Of a stretch of DNA of 64,000 nucleotides, positions 42,715 through 54,304 are shown piece after piece. Each line of letters opens with the position of its first letter. Position 1 is the first letter of the stretch. The DNA is from Plutella xylostella (Eukaryota > Arthropoda > Insecta > Lepidoptera > Plutellidae), in assembly GCF_932276165.1 (NCBI RefSeq), contig NC_064006.1:4788501-4852500 (forward strand). Direction: 5' to 3'. The position numbers were made by a program, and so were the translations under genes. The notes beneath the pieces were generated by a model that made no database searches, was not told the origin of the DNA, and saw nothing but the letters and a program-made list of their open reading frames with translations.

Positions 42715-44490
42715 CCAGAGTAAAATGGGCTAAGACGGTTCTACCTTTTTTGGCCCAAGATTTATTTGCCTAATCTCGTATTGCATAGTAACGTTTGGTC
42801 AAAATCTCGTTTCGCCGAAAATCGTATGGCATAAATCTCTTTTATTAAAAAGTTATTTCGCATAATCTTTTTTAGCCTAATAATGGTATAGCCAAATCTT
42901 GAATAGCCTAATAATGCTATGGCATAGGTTATATAAAGTAATCATATTCGTTTGGCTTTAACTTTGATGGAGCGTCTCCCTACATTGCGCAAACTGGTGC
43001 CTTGTATTTGTGGCCGGTATGTGGGAAACGCTCCGCTCCGCTTCGCTGCGCTCCGCTTTGCTTTTGACGATAATGTGCACCTAAAACGTTCCTCCTCGCT
43101 TTGCTCGTCGTCGCACCTATCTTTAGGTTTCGATCCCATGGGGTTTAATGGCGTTTGTAATAATTATAATGGTCATTCACTTTCGATATTTTGATCATTT
43201 AATATCGTGATTTTCGGGATGTAGGAGAAAAATACCACAATTTGTACATTTAAAACATACTTATAATATAGTATTTGTAAAGATAATATTAGGAGAAACA
43301 AGATTATACCAATACGAACAATCAGAGCAAACGAGACTTATACCCCATCCACACGCTCGGCGAACAATGGCAAACAGCAAACAGCAAACAGCAAACACTG
43401 ACATGTGGATGGGTGTTTGTCGTTGTTTGCCTGTTTGTGTTTGTGTTCGCCAGTGTTCGGCATCGGTGTCGGTTTTTCTTGCCAGATCAAAGGATGTTCG
43501 GCAAACAGTTCGCTACGTATCCACACGTCTGGCAGCAGTCAGTATGCGCGCTAGCATTGCGGGAGGCGGACGTATCAACTTGCTACACTTTTTCGTTGGC
43601 GCGCATTTTTTTTTATGTATGTTCACCGATTACTCCACCGTTTATGAACCGATATTGAAAATTCTTTTTTTTTGTATTGGGTTGAGCTCGCAGGTGGTCC
43701 CATTTTTTTTCAGAATTTTATCTCACCCCTAAGGGTGGGTAAAGGGGTAAAAACAGGGTATGAATTTCCATTTTGGACACATATTAACCGATTCTAATGA
43801 AATTGAAAACATAAATATAGTTCTTGTAACAAAAAAATATGATGGTGACCTTGAGCTGATCTGATGATGGAAACGGAAGGCAGTCAAGGGAACTCCTCAA
43901 CGGTATATAGCAACTACCTCGTGTTTAGGCTTGAATGATTCGTATTGATTAGTAGGACTTTTTGGTATCATTTGCATCTTACTTTTGATTAAAAATTATT
44001 GCAAATAAACTAAAAACTATAAAATAAAATAATAATTAAAAAGAAGAAGTCAGTTTTTTTTTAGATTTTAATTATTATTATTATCCCACCATCGTCTTTG
44101 CTTTCTTCTTATTTTCCTTTTTTCTTTCTCTTGCTTTAATTTATATAATAAAAATATGTCAACCCGAAAGTCAGTTAGAAAGCTCGTCGTCCGCCGTGTT
44201 TGCCGGTTCGGAATGTTATGAGCGTTCGCCGAGCATGTGGATGGCTGTTTGTGTTCGGTGATTGTGGTTGGTGTTTGGGACTTTGTTTGCTGTTTGCCGT
44301 GTTTGTGACAAACAGCAAGCGTGTGGATGGGGCTTTAGGTGTTTCAAGTTTGTGCCAAAAGAGTTTTAGACGAAACGAGTCTTATGCCACAGACGAAGTG
44401 ATGATTCTACCAAAAAAGTTTAGACCTTACCAGTTATGCGAAACGAGTTTAGGGCAATAAAGATTAGGCCAGATGAGGGGAACCCGGCTA
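42715..44490. mobile_element. Foldback-type element with degenerate word-repeat arms, carrying a nested 1-kb element
   Basis: Left arm (42715-42935) and right arm (44340-44490) consist of degenerate short words such as CCTAATCTCGT, TTTCGCATAATC and GCCGAAAATCG, and their complements (ATGCGAAACGAG, GATTAGGCC). Between them lies the nested element at 43339-44338. No transposase frame seen. Confidence 0.6.
43339..44338. mobile_element. Non-autonomous DNA element with CCCCATCCACACGCT ends
   Basis: Left end CCCCATCCACACGCTCGGCG followed by AACAATGGCAAACAGCAAAC. The right end, read on the minus strand, is CCCCATCCACACGCTTGCTG followed by TTTGTCACAAACACGG. Subterminal runs of CAAACAG and GTTTGCTG words occur at both ends, and the ATGTGGATGG word recurs inside. 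Roughly 1 kb, non-coding. Confidence 0.75.
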
Positions 44491-46435
44491 AGACATTTAG
44501 CATGCTTTCATTCTTTATGAAAATAGATATTTGTTACTGGTGGTTCTTACCTAGTTTCCTAAAAATAAGCTACATAGGTTCCTAGTAGGTTCTGGTTCTC
44601 TTCTTGATAAATTTTAATCTCAAAAGAACTATTATTATTGATGAAGTACGGTTACGTATTTTTTATTCATGAAAAGGTCATACTACAGTTGTATAATTAC
44701 TGAAAGTTATACGACATCTTCCAAATCGTTATTCTAAATATTTCTAGTCCGTGCTCACAAAGCATTTGATTAACAAAATAAGTAAGTTTATGACTTTTAA
44801 ATCTGACATGCGTGTGTTATATAAGCAAATAGAAATCAAAATGAACTGAGGATAGTTTAGATAGAGGCAAATTTATTTATGCTCACAGATAAACAGAAAA
44901 TTAATAAGAAAATGCTGAAATCAAATGGCCGGCCTCATTATGTATGTTTAATTTTATTGAAAAACTGAAGCAGTTTAATTAAGTTTACTTAAGTATTCTG
45001 AAATGAAAAATAACTGCAGTTGTACACTGTCTTTCCAACTAGAAAATAGCTACTATAAATGTCGATGCCGATAAATGCCTGCATTTTGCATTAGTTAGCA
45101 CTCGACTCGAATGACGAGTAATAGAGAATAGGTTCTCAGATCTTATTGGCACTGTAAATAATCCAATCAGCCAGCAATCCCAAACTCAGAGTCCAATCAG
45201 GACGAACTAAGTTGAAAATCTTTCTAATCAGTTGCTTACAAATGCGTAGCGTCCTGCACAACACTGAATGATGCAGTGAAACATGAGTGTGTTGTTTGTT
45301 AATTTGAATTTCAGCGGCGCCCGCGGGGCAATGCCTTCAGGACCTTCTGGAAAAGTTTTGTCACCTTCCGTCGCATCTCCGACTCATTATAATATGTGTA
45401 TGTATACGTAATGTATGCACATGCAGATTGCACTGTCCACGCTTGTATATTGATCAGATTGCATATAGTTTTATAGCGAACTATGTTCTAGTTTCACGAG
45501 TTATTTGGCTGCTAAAACAACACCGATTTTAGGCACAGCTTCTTAAGCTTAAATGGAGTAAAACAATGGTGCAAATATGTCACATTTTGCTTGCGAGTGT
45601 ATAATTTTACAAGATATTAAATTACTACTCACACTTTACGCACTTCGGGATAAATCTAGAATCTAGACATGTAGGTTTCTCTACGTTGTTTCCCTTCTCT
45701 AAAGCAATATTATTTTCAATTTTTTATCAGTATTTTTTCAGATTGATCCGACGTCAGCACTCTGTGTTGATTCCCTTGCTGCAAGGGTCACACTTCATGA
45801 AATTCAAATATATTTCAGGCAAGAATTTACATTTCAATCAACACATACATTGATGTTATTTGGTATTTATACAGAAAGCCGCCCTAGATTATCACATAGG
45901 TAACCAGTGAAAAATGCCGTACCATAAAAAAAATAAAACTCAAAGGCAAATTTTTGTCCCGTAATTCCCATGGGAAAAGCAAGTTATTCTATAGAGGCAT
46001 CGTATCGTTGCATTTTCTGACCACCAAAATGGATGCGCTAATGTTTAGTATTTTCAGGAATATATTCAAATAGGTCGGTGCCCGGCATACATCACCATAT
46101 TCAACATACATCCCTACACAATATGTATGTAAGTACTAAAGTTTGTTGTGAAATGGTCCTTCGGATGACTTATTCTCAGTTTATTCTGGTCTCATGTAGA
46201 GTCAATAACCGAACGGAGTGGGTACGTAATACAATTCAAAGATTTCAGGTTACGTAAAAATAACAAGGTTGATTGTTTCTCTTGCTACAACCGTTTAAGT
46301 ATTTATTTATATCTACCAGTTAATGAATATGTGTATGACCTACATTTCCTTTAATAAATTACTACTCCCATAAATTATGTTATAATTTTATTGTCTAATC
46401 CATCCCGTGAGACATAAGGTCATCACCGGGGCTAA

Positions 46436-46642
46436 TCCTAACTAATATTATAAATGCGAAAGTAACTGTGTTTGTCTGTCTGTCTGTTACTCTTTCACGC
46501 CAAAACTGATATGAATGAAATTTGGTATATTTATTTATTTATTGATGGTCTAGACCACGAGAAAGAACATAGGCTACTTTTTATCCCGGAATTCCCACGG
46601 CAAAACTTTTTAAGGCGAAGCGAAGCATGCGGGATCAACTAG
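46436..46642 (+). mobile_element. Short non-autonomous Helitron-like element with (GTCT)n core
   Basis: Starts TCCTAACTAATATTATAAAT, contains TGTCTGTCTGTCTGTTACTC, ends GGATCAACTAG, and is inserted between A (46435) and T (46643). A 5' TC, a 3' CTAG and A|T insertion are the Helitron hallmarks. No replication initiator or helicase gene. Confidence 0.7.
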
Positions 46643-46976
46643 TATTATTATATAATCTACAATAGGCATAAAATGTTCAATGGGAACTACTGAATGGCTG
46701 AATCAATTCTCATGAAATTGTTGACGTGATTGTGAAAGTTTTTTATCTAAGGAGGTAAAGTACTTAGGTACACGTTAGCATCATATTTATTAATTGAAAA
46801 TATACAGGTAAGTACATGTTAAATAATAATATGAGCATTGGCGTGATAGGGAAAGATATCGATGATTTATAAAAGGATTCAGTTTAATTTCTATATCAGT
46901 AGATATAATAAGTGTATTGAGACTGCAAGTGTTGTGAAAATCTATAAACAGATTAATTTTGATTAATTTTATTACA

Positions 46977-47878
46977 ATGGCTGGCAAAACGTTTCTGCTG
47001 TTTACATGTAAGTACATACTTTATCCATAGAATATTATTCCTAATGTGCCTCGTGCAACGTACTCATGAATGGAAGACTGGAACTTTGGTGTTGTGCATA
47101 ATACAAACAGTCCATAGTCAATGACAGTTGGAAAATTTTCATTGCTCGTGAGTGTATCTCGATCATTATCGATACATATTCGAGTATGACCTCAGTATGA
47201 CAAACACGCATTATTGACGTCATTAGACATGATTTATTAATCAGTGGATTTCAAAATTAAAGTACGCATTTGCACTGGGGGTACACATATCACTTTGGCT
47301 GTACATTATCTTCATCATCATCAGCCTATAGCAGTCCACTGCTGGATGTAGGCCTCTCCCAAAGCACGCCACTAGATGCGATCCATAGACTCATACAGTC
47401 CTCTCAACTTAAGCTGAGAATTTTTGTGAGTGATCGCCAAAAGCATCAAGCCGATTGCCACTCTATGTACACTAGGGGCGTCTTGCACAACAAAGTTAAT
47501 CAAAATTAAATAGTTTGTCTCTTGCTCTGACAGTATAATGTCAGAGCAAGAGGTCATAGATTTAAATTTATTTAACTTTGTTGTGCAAGACGCCCTAACA
47601 GTGTGCACTCACACAAGTTGAATTCTCATTCCCAGCTTAAGTTGGGAGGACTATACATTATCTTATGCCTTCTCCATCTTGCAGTCCTCCTATCGGCCCT
47701 GCTGCTGGTCCACTCAGCACACTCCTGCAACTGTTCCCGGGAGCTGAAGCCGGTCTGTGCCCAGGGCAGGACCTTCAGCAACCCGTGCCTGCTGCAGTGT
47801 GAGAACGAGCAGAGAATGAGTCGAGGACTGGCGCCGTACACCGTGACTTGTCGCGACGAGTGCGAGCAGTGTCAATGA
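46977..47878 (+). CDS. Secreted single-domain Kazal-type serine protease inhibitor
   Basis: Two exons, 46977-47007 and 47685-47878, joined T|TC at good GT-AG sites, give 74 residues. Residues 1-24 are a signal peptide (MAGKTFLLFTFLLSALLLVH), spanning the intron. The mature part is one Kazal domain with eight cysteines (25, 27, 35, 45, 49, 66, 70, 73). The CxC start, the 7-residue gap from C27 to C35 and the TFSNPCLLQC motif are typical. By family alignment the P1 residue, second after C27, is Arg29, suggesting trypsin-like targets. Two extra cysteines near the end (DECEQC) are unusual. Likely extracellular (haemolymph, gut or silk). Choosing the first exon is essential: without it the ORF lacks a sensible signal peptide. 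Confidence 0.88.
47309..47380 (-). mobile_element. RTE 3'-end fragment in the Kazal intron
   Basis: TCATCATCATCAGCCTATAG, then CAGTCCACTGCTGGATGTAG and CCCAAAGCACGCCACTAGAT, the RTE tail signature. Confidence 0.75.
47475..47596. mobile_element. MITE in the Kazal intron
   Basis: GGCGTCTTGCACAACAAAGT at the left and its reverse complement ACTTTGTTGTGCAAGACGCC at the right. An inner pair CTCTTGCTCTGACA / TGTCAGAGCAAGAG makes the whole element fold. Confidence 0.88.
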
Positions 47879-48082
47879 GGGTAGAGGTACAGCTGCTGAA
47901 GATACACGGGTTCGTTATCGACGTAGATAAATGTCACTTATGACGATACGATATAAACACGGTGCTGTTATTGGTGGAACGCGAGTTAAACGAGTTTGTC
48001 GACGTCGATAACGACCTGTGTAGCGGCCGCAGGGGTGGTCAGTTTTATTTGTCCCGAGATCAATTATTTATTTAAAAAATGA

Positions 48083-48088
48083 AATAAA
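48083..48088 (+). terminator. Polyadenylation signal of the Kazal gene
   Basis: AATAAA about 205 bases after the stop codon at 47876-47878. Another AATAAA at about 48328 could serve as an alternative. Confidence 0.6.
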
Positions 48089-48394
48089 ATTCTTGTAATC
48101 TTACAATGTAAGCAATGCATTATCTACCCTTTAGTCGTAAACGATCTTTTTTTTTCGTGTCATTAATTTGTTATAAATTCCATGTTGTTATCTTAATTTT
48201 TATGGTTATTTTTTAATTTTAGCATCTCTTCCAGTTTGAAAAAAATATTGATATACATACTTAACAAGTTCATGTTTTATTGTGTCAACAGTTACAGGGA
48301 AAACATTATATTATTATATATTTTAAAATAAAGCATAAAACTTTTATTGTGTCCTTATTTTTTAGGTTAGGGTCGTACATAATCATATCGTCCA

Positions 48395-48475
48395 CTGCTA
48401 AAAACATGTTTTTCTCGTGAAGCGTCACTAAATTCTGTCCTCAGCCTTCCTCATCCAACCTTTACTGATTATAAC
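48395..48475 (-). mobile_element. Degraded RTE 3'-end fragment
   Basis: ATCGTCCACTGCTAAAAACA and CCTCAGCCTTCCTCATCCAA resemble the RTE at 7087-7156 (CTCGGCCTTCCTCATCCAAC). Confidence 0.55.
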
Positions 48476-49009
48476 TGTTCAAGATCAATTTATACAGCAA
48501 TTTATAAATAATTAAGCCTAAAATATAATAATTCTAGATTTCACTGATCTTTTTGTTGTGTAAAATGGTTGAATGCACAATATGTTTACATGAACCTCAG
48601 ATGAATCGTAAATGAACTGAAAGGGTCATTGGAGGTGTGTTCAGTTTTCAGTCTTTTGCATGACATTATTTATAAACATAAAGTGAGCCTAAGTTTTAAT
48701 GGTAGCCAACGTTTGAATTTTAATCTGCAGTACTAAGTAAGCATAGGCGTAGGTAATACTTTAAAAATTTGCGAACTAGGTACCTAATGCGTGCATTTTT
48801 TACATTCATCGGATGTTCTTATGAGAAGCTTTATGAAGAAAAAGTATTTATTTTATGTTTCAACAAAACAATAACATACAAAATTACGGATTTACTGGAG
48901 TTCACTTGACTACAGCGAAGTGAACTAAAATTATATTTATCATTCGCTATTTGTTTAGTCCATGACAGTCACTTAAAACATAATATCTCATAGGCCACTT
49001 CGGAAATCA

Positions 49010-49264
49010 TTAATAATTTAACAACTGGCTTACATGTCCAGCCACAATAGGATACAAAGTGTGTGGTTTTGCCCAGTTTATGAAAAGTACATTTCTTTTG
49101 GGGATAAACTCGTATTGTCCTCTTAAGCTGCGATTGTCGGGTACAAGGTGCAAAAAAGCGTGTCCATCCGGATGACCGATTCGATTATACAGGGTGCCCA
49201 AGTGCACTAAACACTTGAGATATGCCTTGAGAAAAATGTATAGTATATTAAGTAATTTTTTCAT
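49010..49264 (-). CDS. Hypothetical 84-residue protein or terminal exon
   Basis: Open frame starting MKKLLNILYIFLKAYLKCLV, then a balanced, non-repetitive stretch (GHPDGHAFLHLVPDNRSL, PKRNVLFINWAKP) and a stop at 49010. Composition looks more protein-like than nearby frames. A minus-strand AATAAA lies about 160 bp downstream (near 48848). I do not recognise it; it may be a last exon or a decayed transposon ORF. The hydrophobic N-terminus could be a signal peptide, but lysines and a tyrosine interrupt it. Confidence 0.3.
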   Translation of the reverse strand: MKKLLNILYIFLKAYLKCLVHLGTLYNRIGHPDGHAFLHLVPDNRSLRGQYEFIPKRNVLFINWAKPHTLYPIVAGHVSQLLNY

Positions 49265-51151
49265 CGCCGTGTTTAAAAAGGCTTTTATGTAACATACTTA
49301 CAATTTAAATAAAGCTGATAAAATTATCCAATCTATGGGATAAAAATGAAACGTTACCCTTAATTCCTGAAAAAATACTAACTATAGATTAACACATGAT
49401 ACTACTGGAATGAACCTCGACCGCATCAGTGTAAGTTACTATTACTACTTATACCTTCTGTGTATCAATCTGTCTAACTGTACCTACAGGATGATGTTTA
49501 TAAACACCCTGTATACACTGTAGTGTCCACATGGAGGCTGTGTCGAGGTGACAATGACAGGGCGACATGGTTCTCAAATCACCGACTCACGGCACGAGCC
49601 TTTTAAACGAACGAACGGGTGATCTTACAGCTGCAAATATTACACGTGTAAAAATGAAAAGAAAAACATATTTGTAAAAGTTATAACTTTAAAATACATC
49701 AGTGTTAGGTTTGTTGTGTTTATGTAATTAGTTAGGAATTTACTCTGAAAATTATGCAAGAGTTTTGACACGGTTTTTACAGAAATTTTGTACAATTGAA
49801 ATAGAAATGCAGTCGTTACAGACGTTGCCTAAAATGTAAGAAAACATTAAAAGTACTGTAATAGTATAGCTGGAAAAACACACGTAATATAAAAATATCT
49901 TCTAAGCTATATTACTTAGTTATTTACGAATATTTAAATAGCGAAAGTACAAAATAGGGCTCATTTTTGCCTCTAACCAACATTAAGTAAGTATAATCTT
50001 TTCTTGTAGCCCATCAGTCATGCATGTCCACAATATGGTCAAGCACCCGTGCCTATAAACCTATTGTCCGTAAAAAAAAACTACACTAAGCCTTTCAACC
50101 TCCTTTCAACTCATTCTTGAGTGGGCCAGGCGATGTGGACTGTCCTTTTCGGCACAGAAATTAGTTTATGAATACGCGGACATATTTAATCTGGCGGAAG
50201 TGGGGCTGAGAAAGTTCCCTCATTGTCGATATCGATATAAATAATGGCGAGGAAAACATTTTTTTTGTCATGAACATGTTGATGAGAGATTTATACACTC
50301 GTGGGCAATGATAAAGTTCCACCAGTCCCATAGTGTATTGCCAACGTGGTATGGTAAGCCGAAATGCATTCTCAACAACTTAAATTTGTAATTCCCCCCA
50401 TATTAAACGACACGTCACGCGATGATCGATGTCTATCGAAATCGTCCTTTTATTCGCACATTTTCACTAAATTGGTTCAGAATGACTAGAATTTCAAATA
50501 ATTACTCAAACCGTTCCACTTCATAATATTAGAAGAATGAATTAAAAGTGAAGTCACGACCAAGTACATATGCAAACATATCGACACATGTCCCAACACT
50601 ACAGAATTAAACATGCAAAAACTATGAATATGTTGCAAAATGGACGAATAGAATACGCAAGGTGACACGGTGACCACCGGCAAACATAGTTCCTGCAATG
50701 AAGCACGGTTCGATCAAAAATAGCCCTTCAAACAAAGAGGGTACAGATAAATTTGCAATGTCATTAGCATTACCAAGAAAAAAAACTAGTGTGTGAAAAA
50801 AACTGTAACTAAATGCTCATTGCATCCTGTGATCGATCGGTCAGCAATGTGCATTAATTGTTTAGTTTTATACGAGTATATGTGATCTGGAAAAACGGCG
50901 ACTGAATTTGCAATTGGTAAATAATTTTCAATAGGTATCTATGAATTTCTGAAATTCAGAGGTCTTACATGGAACTTTATTGTGTACTGATCTGTACAGC
51001 TGTAAGCTGCATACAAGCTGTACATGTTAGGCTTCGAAAACTTATGCTTACTACAAATTCTATTCGTTAAACTCACCAGATGTTTTTTTCGGATTTCTCG
51101 CAACAAGTTTGATAACTATTTACTTTAAAAATTAACTATTCTGTTTTTTAA

Positions 51152-51284
51152 GCTGATTTTGCAATAGTCAGATAATTGTTATCTGAGGAATAAAATTGTT
51201 GCTGTCGCATCTGAAAGTTTGTATAGAGACATTAATAATTTTATTCCTCAGATAACACTTATATGTAACCATTAAAAAATCAGC
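51152..51284. mobile_element. MITE
   Basis: GCTGATTTTGCAATAGTCAG then GTTATCTGAGGAATAAAATT at the left pairs with AATTTTATTCCTCAGATAAC and ATTAAAAAATCAGC at the right. Confidence 0.82.
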
Positions 51285-51642
51285 CCTAAATGAAATAAAT
51301 TTATTACAAACTACTTATTCTCCGTTCGGAGTAAGTAAGTAATTACATATTTACATATACAGATTTAATTTAATTTTCTACACTCATCAGTTTTTAACGG
51401 TTTGACAAAGTGTTAGTAGAACAAATTAGCAATTGTTACTAATTTAACTATTGGACTTTGAGTCTGAAAATAATTTTCACATAAATTTCTAAAATTTATT
51501 TACTTTCAGTTGAGTGCGTCATATTTTTGCAGAGAAGCATACGCTTATTACTTAGGTAAGTTAAGGCGAGTCACGGAAGCAAAAGGTGGTTTTATGTTAT
51601 GTTTGCATATAAAATATGAATTAGGTAAGTCACAACAAAGTT

Positions 51643-51838
51643 AGAAAAGCCTATCTTGGTCAACCTTCTGGGCGTCGCCCGGTGGGGCGGCCGAGATACC
51701 GCTGGAAGGACGAAGTCGCCAAAGACCTGAAAGAGCTGGAAGTGTCCGACTGGTCAGAATTGGCACAGAATAGAGAAGATTGGCGTACTTTAATCTCGGA
51801 GGCCAAGTCGCTGAGCCAGCGAAGTAAGTAAGTAAGTA
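51643..51838 (+). mobile_element. 3' end of a non-LTR retrotransposon (RT C-terminus) with (AGTA)n tail
   Basis: Open frame from RKAYLGQPSGRRPVGRPRYR through WKDEVAKDLKELEVSDWSEL to a stop at 51829-51831. GRRPVGRPRxRWxDxV followed by an EARxxWRxxxxEAK-like end is a common C-terminal signature of insect LINE reverse transcriptases. The stop codon is inside the short AGTA repeat that forms the tail. 5'-truncated. A different family from the RTE at 7062, whose tail is (GAT)n. Confidence 0.85.
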
Positions 51839-52169
51839 CAACAAAGTTTATAATGTTTTGAATATGAAAGTTGACGAGGTAGTGTAAAATGGTAACTTAT
51901 AGATTGTTGATAAATAAGGAAGTAATGTAAATTTCCGTTAGTAAAGCATTTAGTTTTATTAATATTTTTTAATAGGTTTATTACTTTATTATTTTATTAT
52001 AAATTTCATATCACTTTTGTAATTCTGCCTCTTTAATATCCCTTCAGGAAGTCCATAAGTTATTTTTATATTATTTTAATTATGTTTTAGGATCGTACTA
52101 TTCGCAAACCTTGTTATTTATATTTTTATATTCCCTTCCCACTTTTCCTTCCATTCTTCACACATCCTC

Positions 52170-52491
52170 CTATTCTATTCTATTATCTGTGGGGGTGTCA
52201 GTACCTGCACGTGGCTCTCTCGAGTGGAACCTTTGTGCATACCCCCAAGGTCTAAACTGTCTTCCTAATCTTAGACCATTACCCACCACGCTGCTCCACT
52301 GCGGCAGGTGGGTTCACATATCTAGATGTGCTAAATCTAGATATGCAGGTTTCCTCACGATGTTTTCCTTCACGAGAGATGGTATACATTGTACTTAAGT
52401 TAAAATAACTCATTGGTACATGCCAGCGCCGGGATTCGAACCCGCATCTCTTCGTGAGAAGCGGGCGCTTACCCGACTGAGCTACCGCATT
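52170..52491 (-). mobile_element. tRNA-derived SINE, well-preserved copy
   Basis: The head lies at the high-coordinate end: B box (reverse complement of GGATTCGAACC, 52432-52442) and A-box side (CCGACTGAGCTA, 52474-52485). The body includes GCAGGTTTCCTCACGATGTT; the tail reads (ATAGA)n on the minus strand, near 52170. The pseudo-tRNA is part of the SINE. Confidence 0.85.
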
Positions 52492-53268
52492 CTTCACACA
52501 TTTCCACCTTCAAAATTTTCATTCCGCCTTCGCCTTAACATCTTACATGTACTTATGAGATATTTCCGTGATTATCCTTCAGCCAGTGGTCCACTCACAG
52601 ATGACGCACTCCTCACTGAAGTTGACAAAAGGATTATAATTTCTTTGCTATTTCTACGCAAATTTCTGACCGTGAAATATGTTACATTTTAACGTAATCT
52701 AGTAGAACCGTCAGGTGACCTAAATAAATTAAGTATATTATTAGCGAGCTAACTTAGTAGTATTATTTGTTGTGTATTAAATATACGAAACTACTACTAC
52801 TTTGTAAAATTTTATCTTTTAGTTCAGTTTTCACAATTTTATTTACAATTAGATTAGGCTTTATTGTTAAATGTTAATTTATATTATAACCTTGAATAAA
52901 TGAAAAACCTAATATATATATATATAGATGTGTCAAAAGTTAACCAATACTCCCTGGTTATGCTCTAACCGAGAATGGAGAAATTGGCACTTATTCTGTT
53001 TCGTCAGTTAATCCGTTGTTATATTGATATTCACTATAATACCTACTAAAATTATAAATTGAAAAAGTTGCAATCTAAGAAATAAGAAGTAGCAGCGCAA
53101 AGCTTTTTTTTCTTCACAAAAAATGCCACCCAAATTCGATTTTCAAATACACTTATTAAGAAGCAAATTGTCACTAATTCTTCTTTTACATTTACACAAT
53201 TTGTGGCCAGTGGTGCAAAATTGGAAGAGGTTTAAATACTCCTTTCCATTTTCAAAATTTTGTTTCTT

Positions 53269-53565
53269 CTATTGATTGTTTAGTCTGGGTGGCGTGGTCT
53301 CGTGATACTTTGAGGCTCTGGTGGCCTTTTTGAAGTATTTATTTAAGGGATTACAAAGATTATAGGCGCTATTTGCTTCGCCATGGCCGCTATTGTTGTT
53401 TAAAGTGTATTTAGTTGCTTTAAGAATAGGATTTACGAAGCTACTGGACTGATTATTTCTTAAGCATATTAGTAAATATGTATACATAATTCTAGACTTT
53501 TGAATTTTCAAAAGACCTAAATTTTCAACTTTGTTTATACACAAATGGTTATAATTATGTTGCAT
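53269..53565 (-). other. Weak candidate exon, 98-codon open frame
   Basis: The second half (SSFVNPILKATKYTLNNNSG to ATRASKYHETTPPRLNNQ) has a plausible protein composition, and an acceptor-like CTTAAG precedes it near 53460. The first half is low-complexity. No family recognised; no partner exon found. Confidence 0.2.
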
Positions 53566-54304
53566 ACCCCTGTTGCATTTAAATTAAAAAACAAAACAAT
53601 AATTATGTTTATAATTATAAATTGTTATGTAAAGTGAACAAAAGAGGTATACATAGATTTACATAGTAATTATGCATGGTAAAATTATTGATAATTTTCA
53701 GTAGGTAACCAAAAAAAAAAACTTAATCATTGTCATAAATTTGACTGTCCGAACACTGTCAAGTTATGACGAAGATTTATGTAACATTGCAACAATTGTG
53801 AAGCTAGTGAAAAAAAATATTAAAGGAAGCGGCGCTAACTTCTTATAGCACTAATCTCCAAGGAATCTCCTTTTAGCCCTTTACACAATATTTTTTTCTA
53901 TATTAATCTTTCCTAATAATCCAAACCTTACAACTTAAACTTTAGAGTTGGTTTTGCAAACCAACAGTGGTAATTTTGTTTTACATTCATGACGATTCCA
54001 ACAGGGTTAGGTACGTTTTTGAATACGAATCTTCTTAAACTGACCATAGAGATTCGTCTGACTAATCTCTGAATGGCCAGCATTGTGCGAGTCCATTCAA
54101 CAGGAAGTGATGGCACTAGAGACTGTCCAATTGTCTATGGCTGAATGAGCATCCTCTTTTCATTTTAATATTAATATTGTATAAGAAAGTAGAGTGTTTA
54201 GAATTAAGAAAAAATATGCCAATTTAGATTCACTTACTAGAGCTAGACTGGATTGTATGTTGTCGAGTCTTCCACTTCCAGTCTTCGAAGGCTTTTTCTG
54301 GCCA

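Larger units (their letters stand above)
28262..46435. other. Long region with no supportable gene
   Basis: 18 kb of AT-rich DNA. Open frames here are short, without recognisable domains or consistent splice signals. It holds SINE and LINE fragments, MITEs, a large foldback element and three CpG/GC-rich islands (about 36185-36300, 37590-37760, 41800-41885), listed separately. It could be intergenic or the intron of a gene whose exons lie outside the window. Confidence 0.5.

Noticed and set aside
52423..52491. tRNA-Lys-like gene on the minus strand
   Set aside because: The same head with the same body occurs at 29055-29432, so it belongs to a SINE family.
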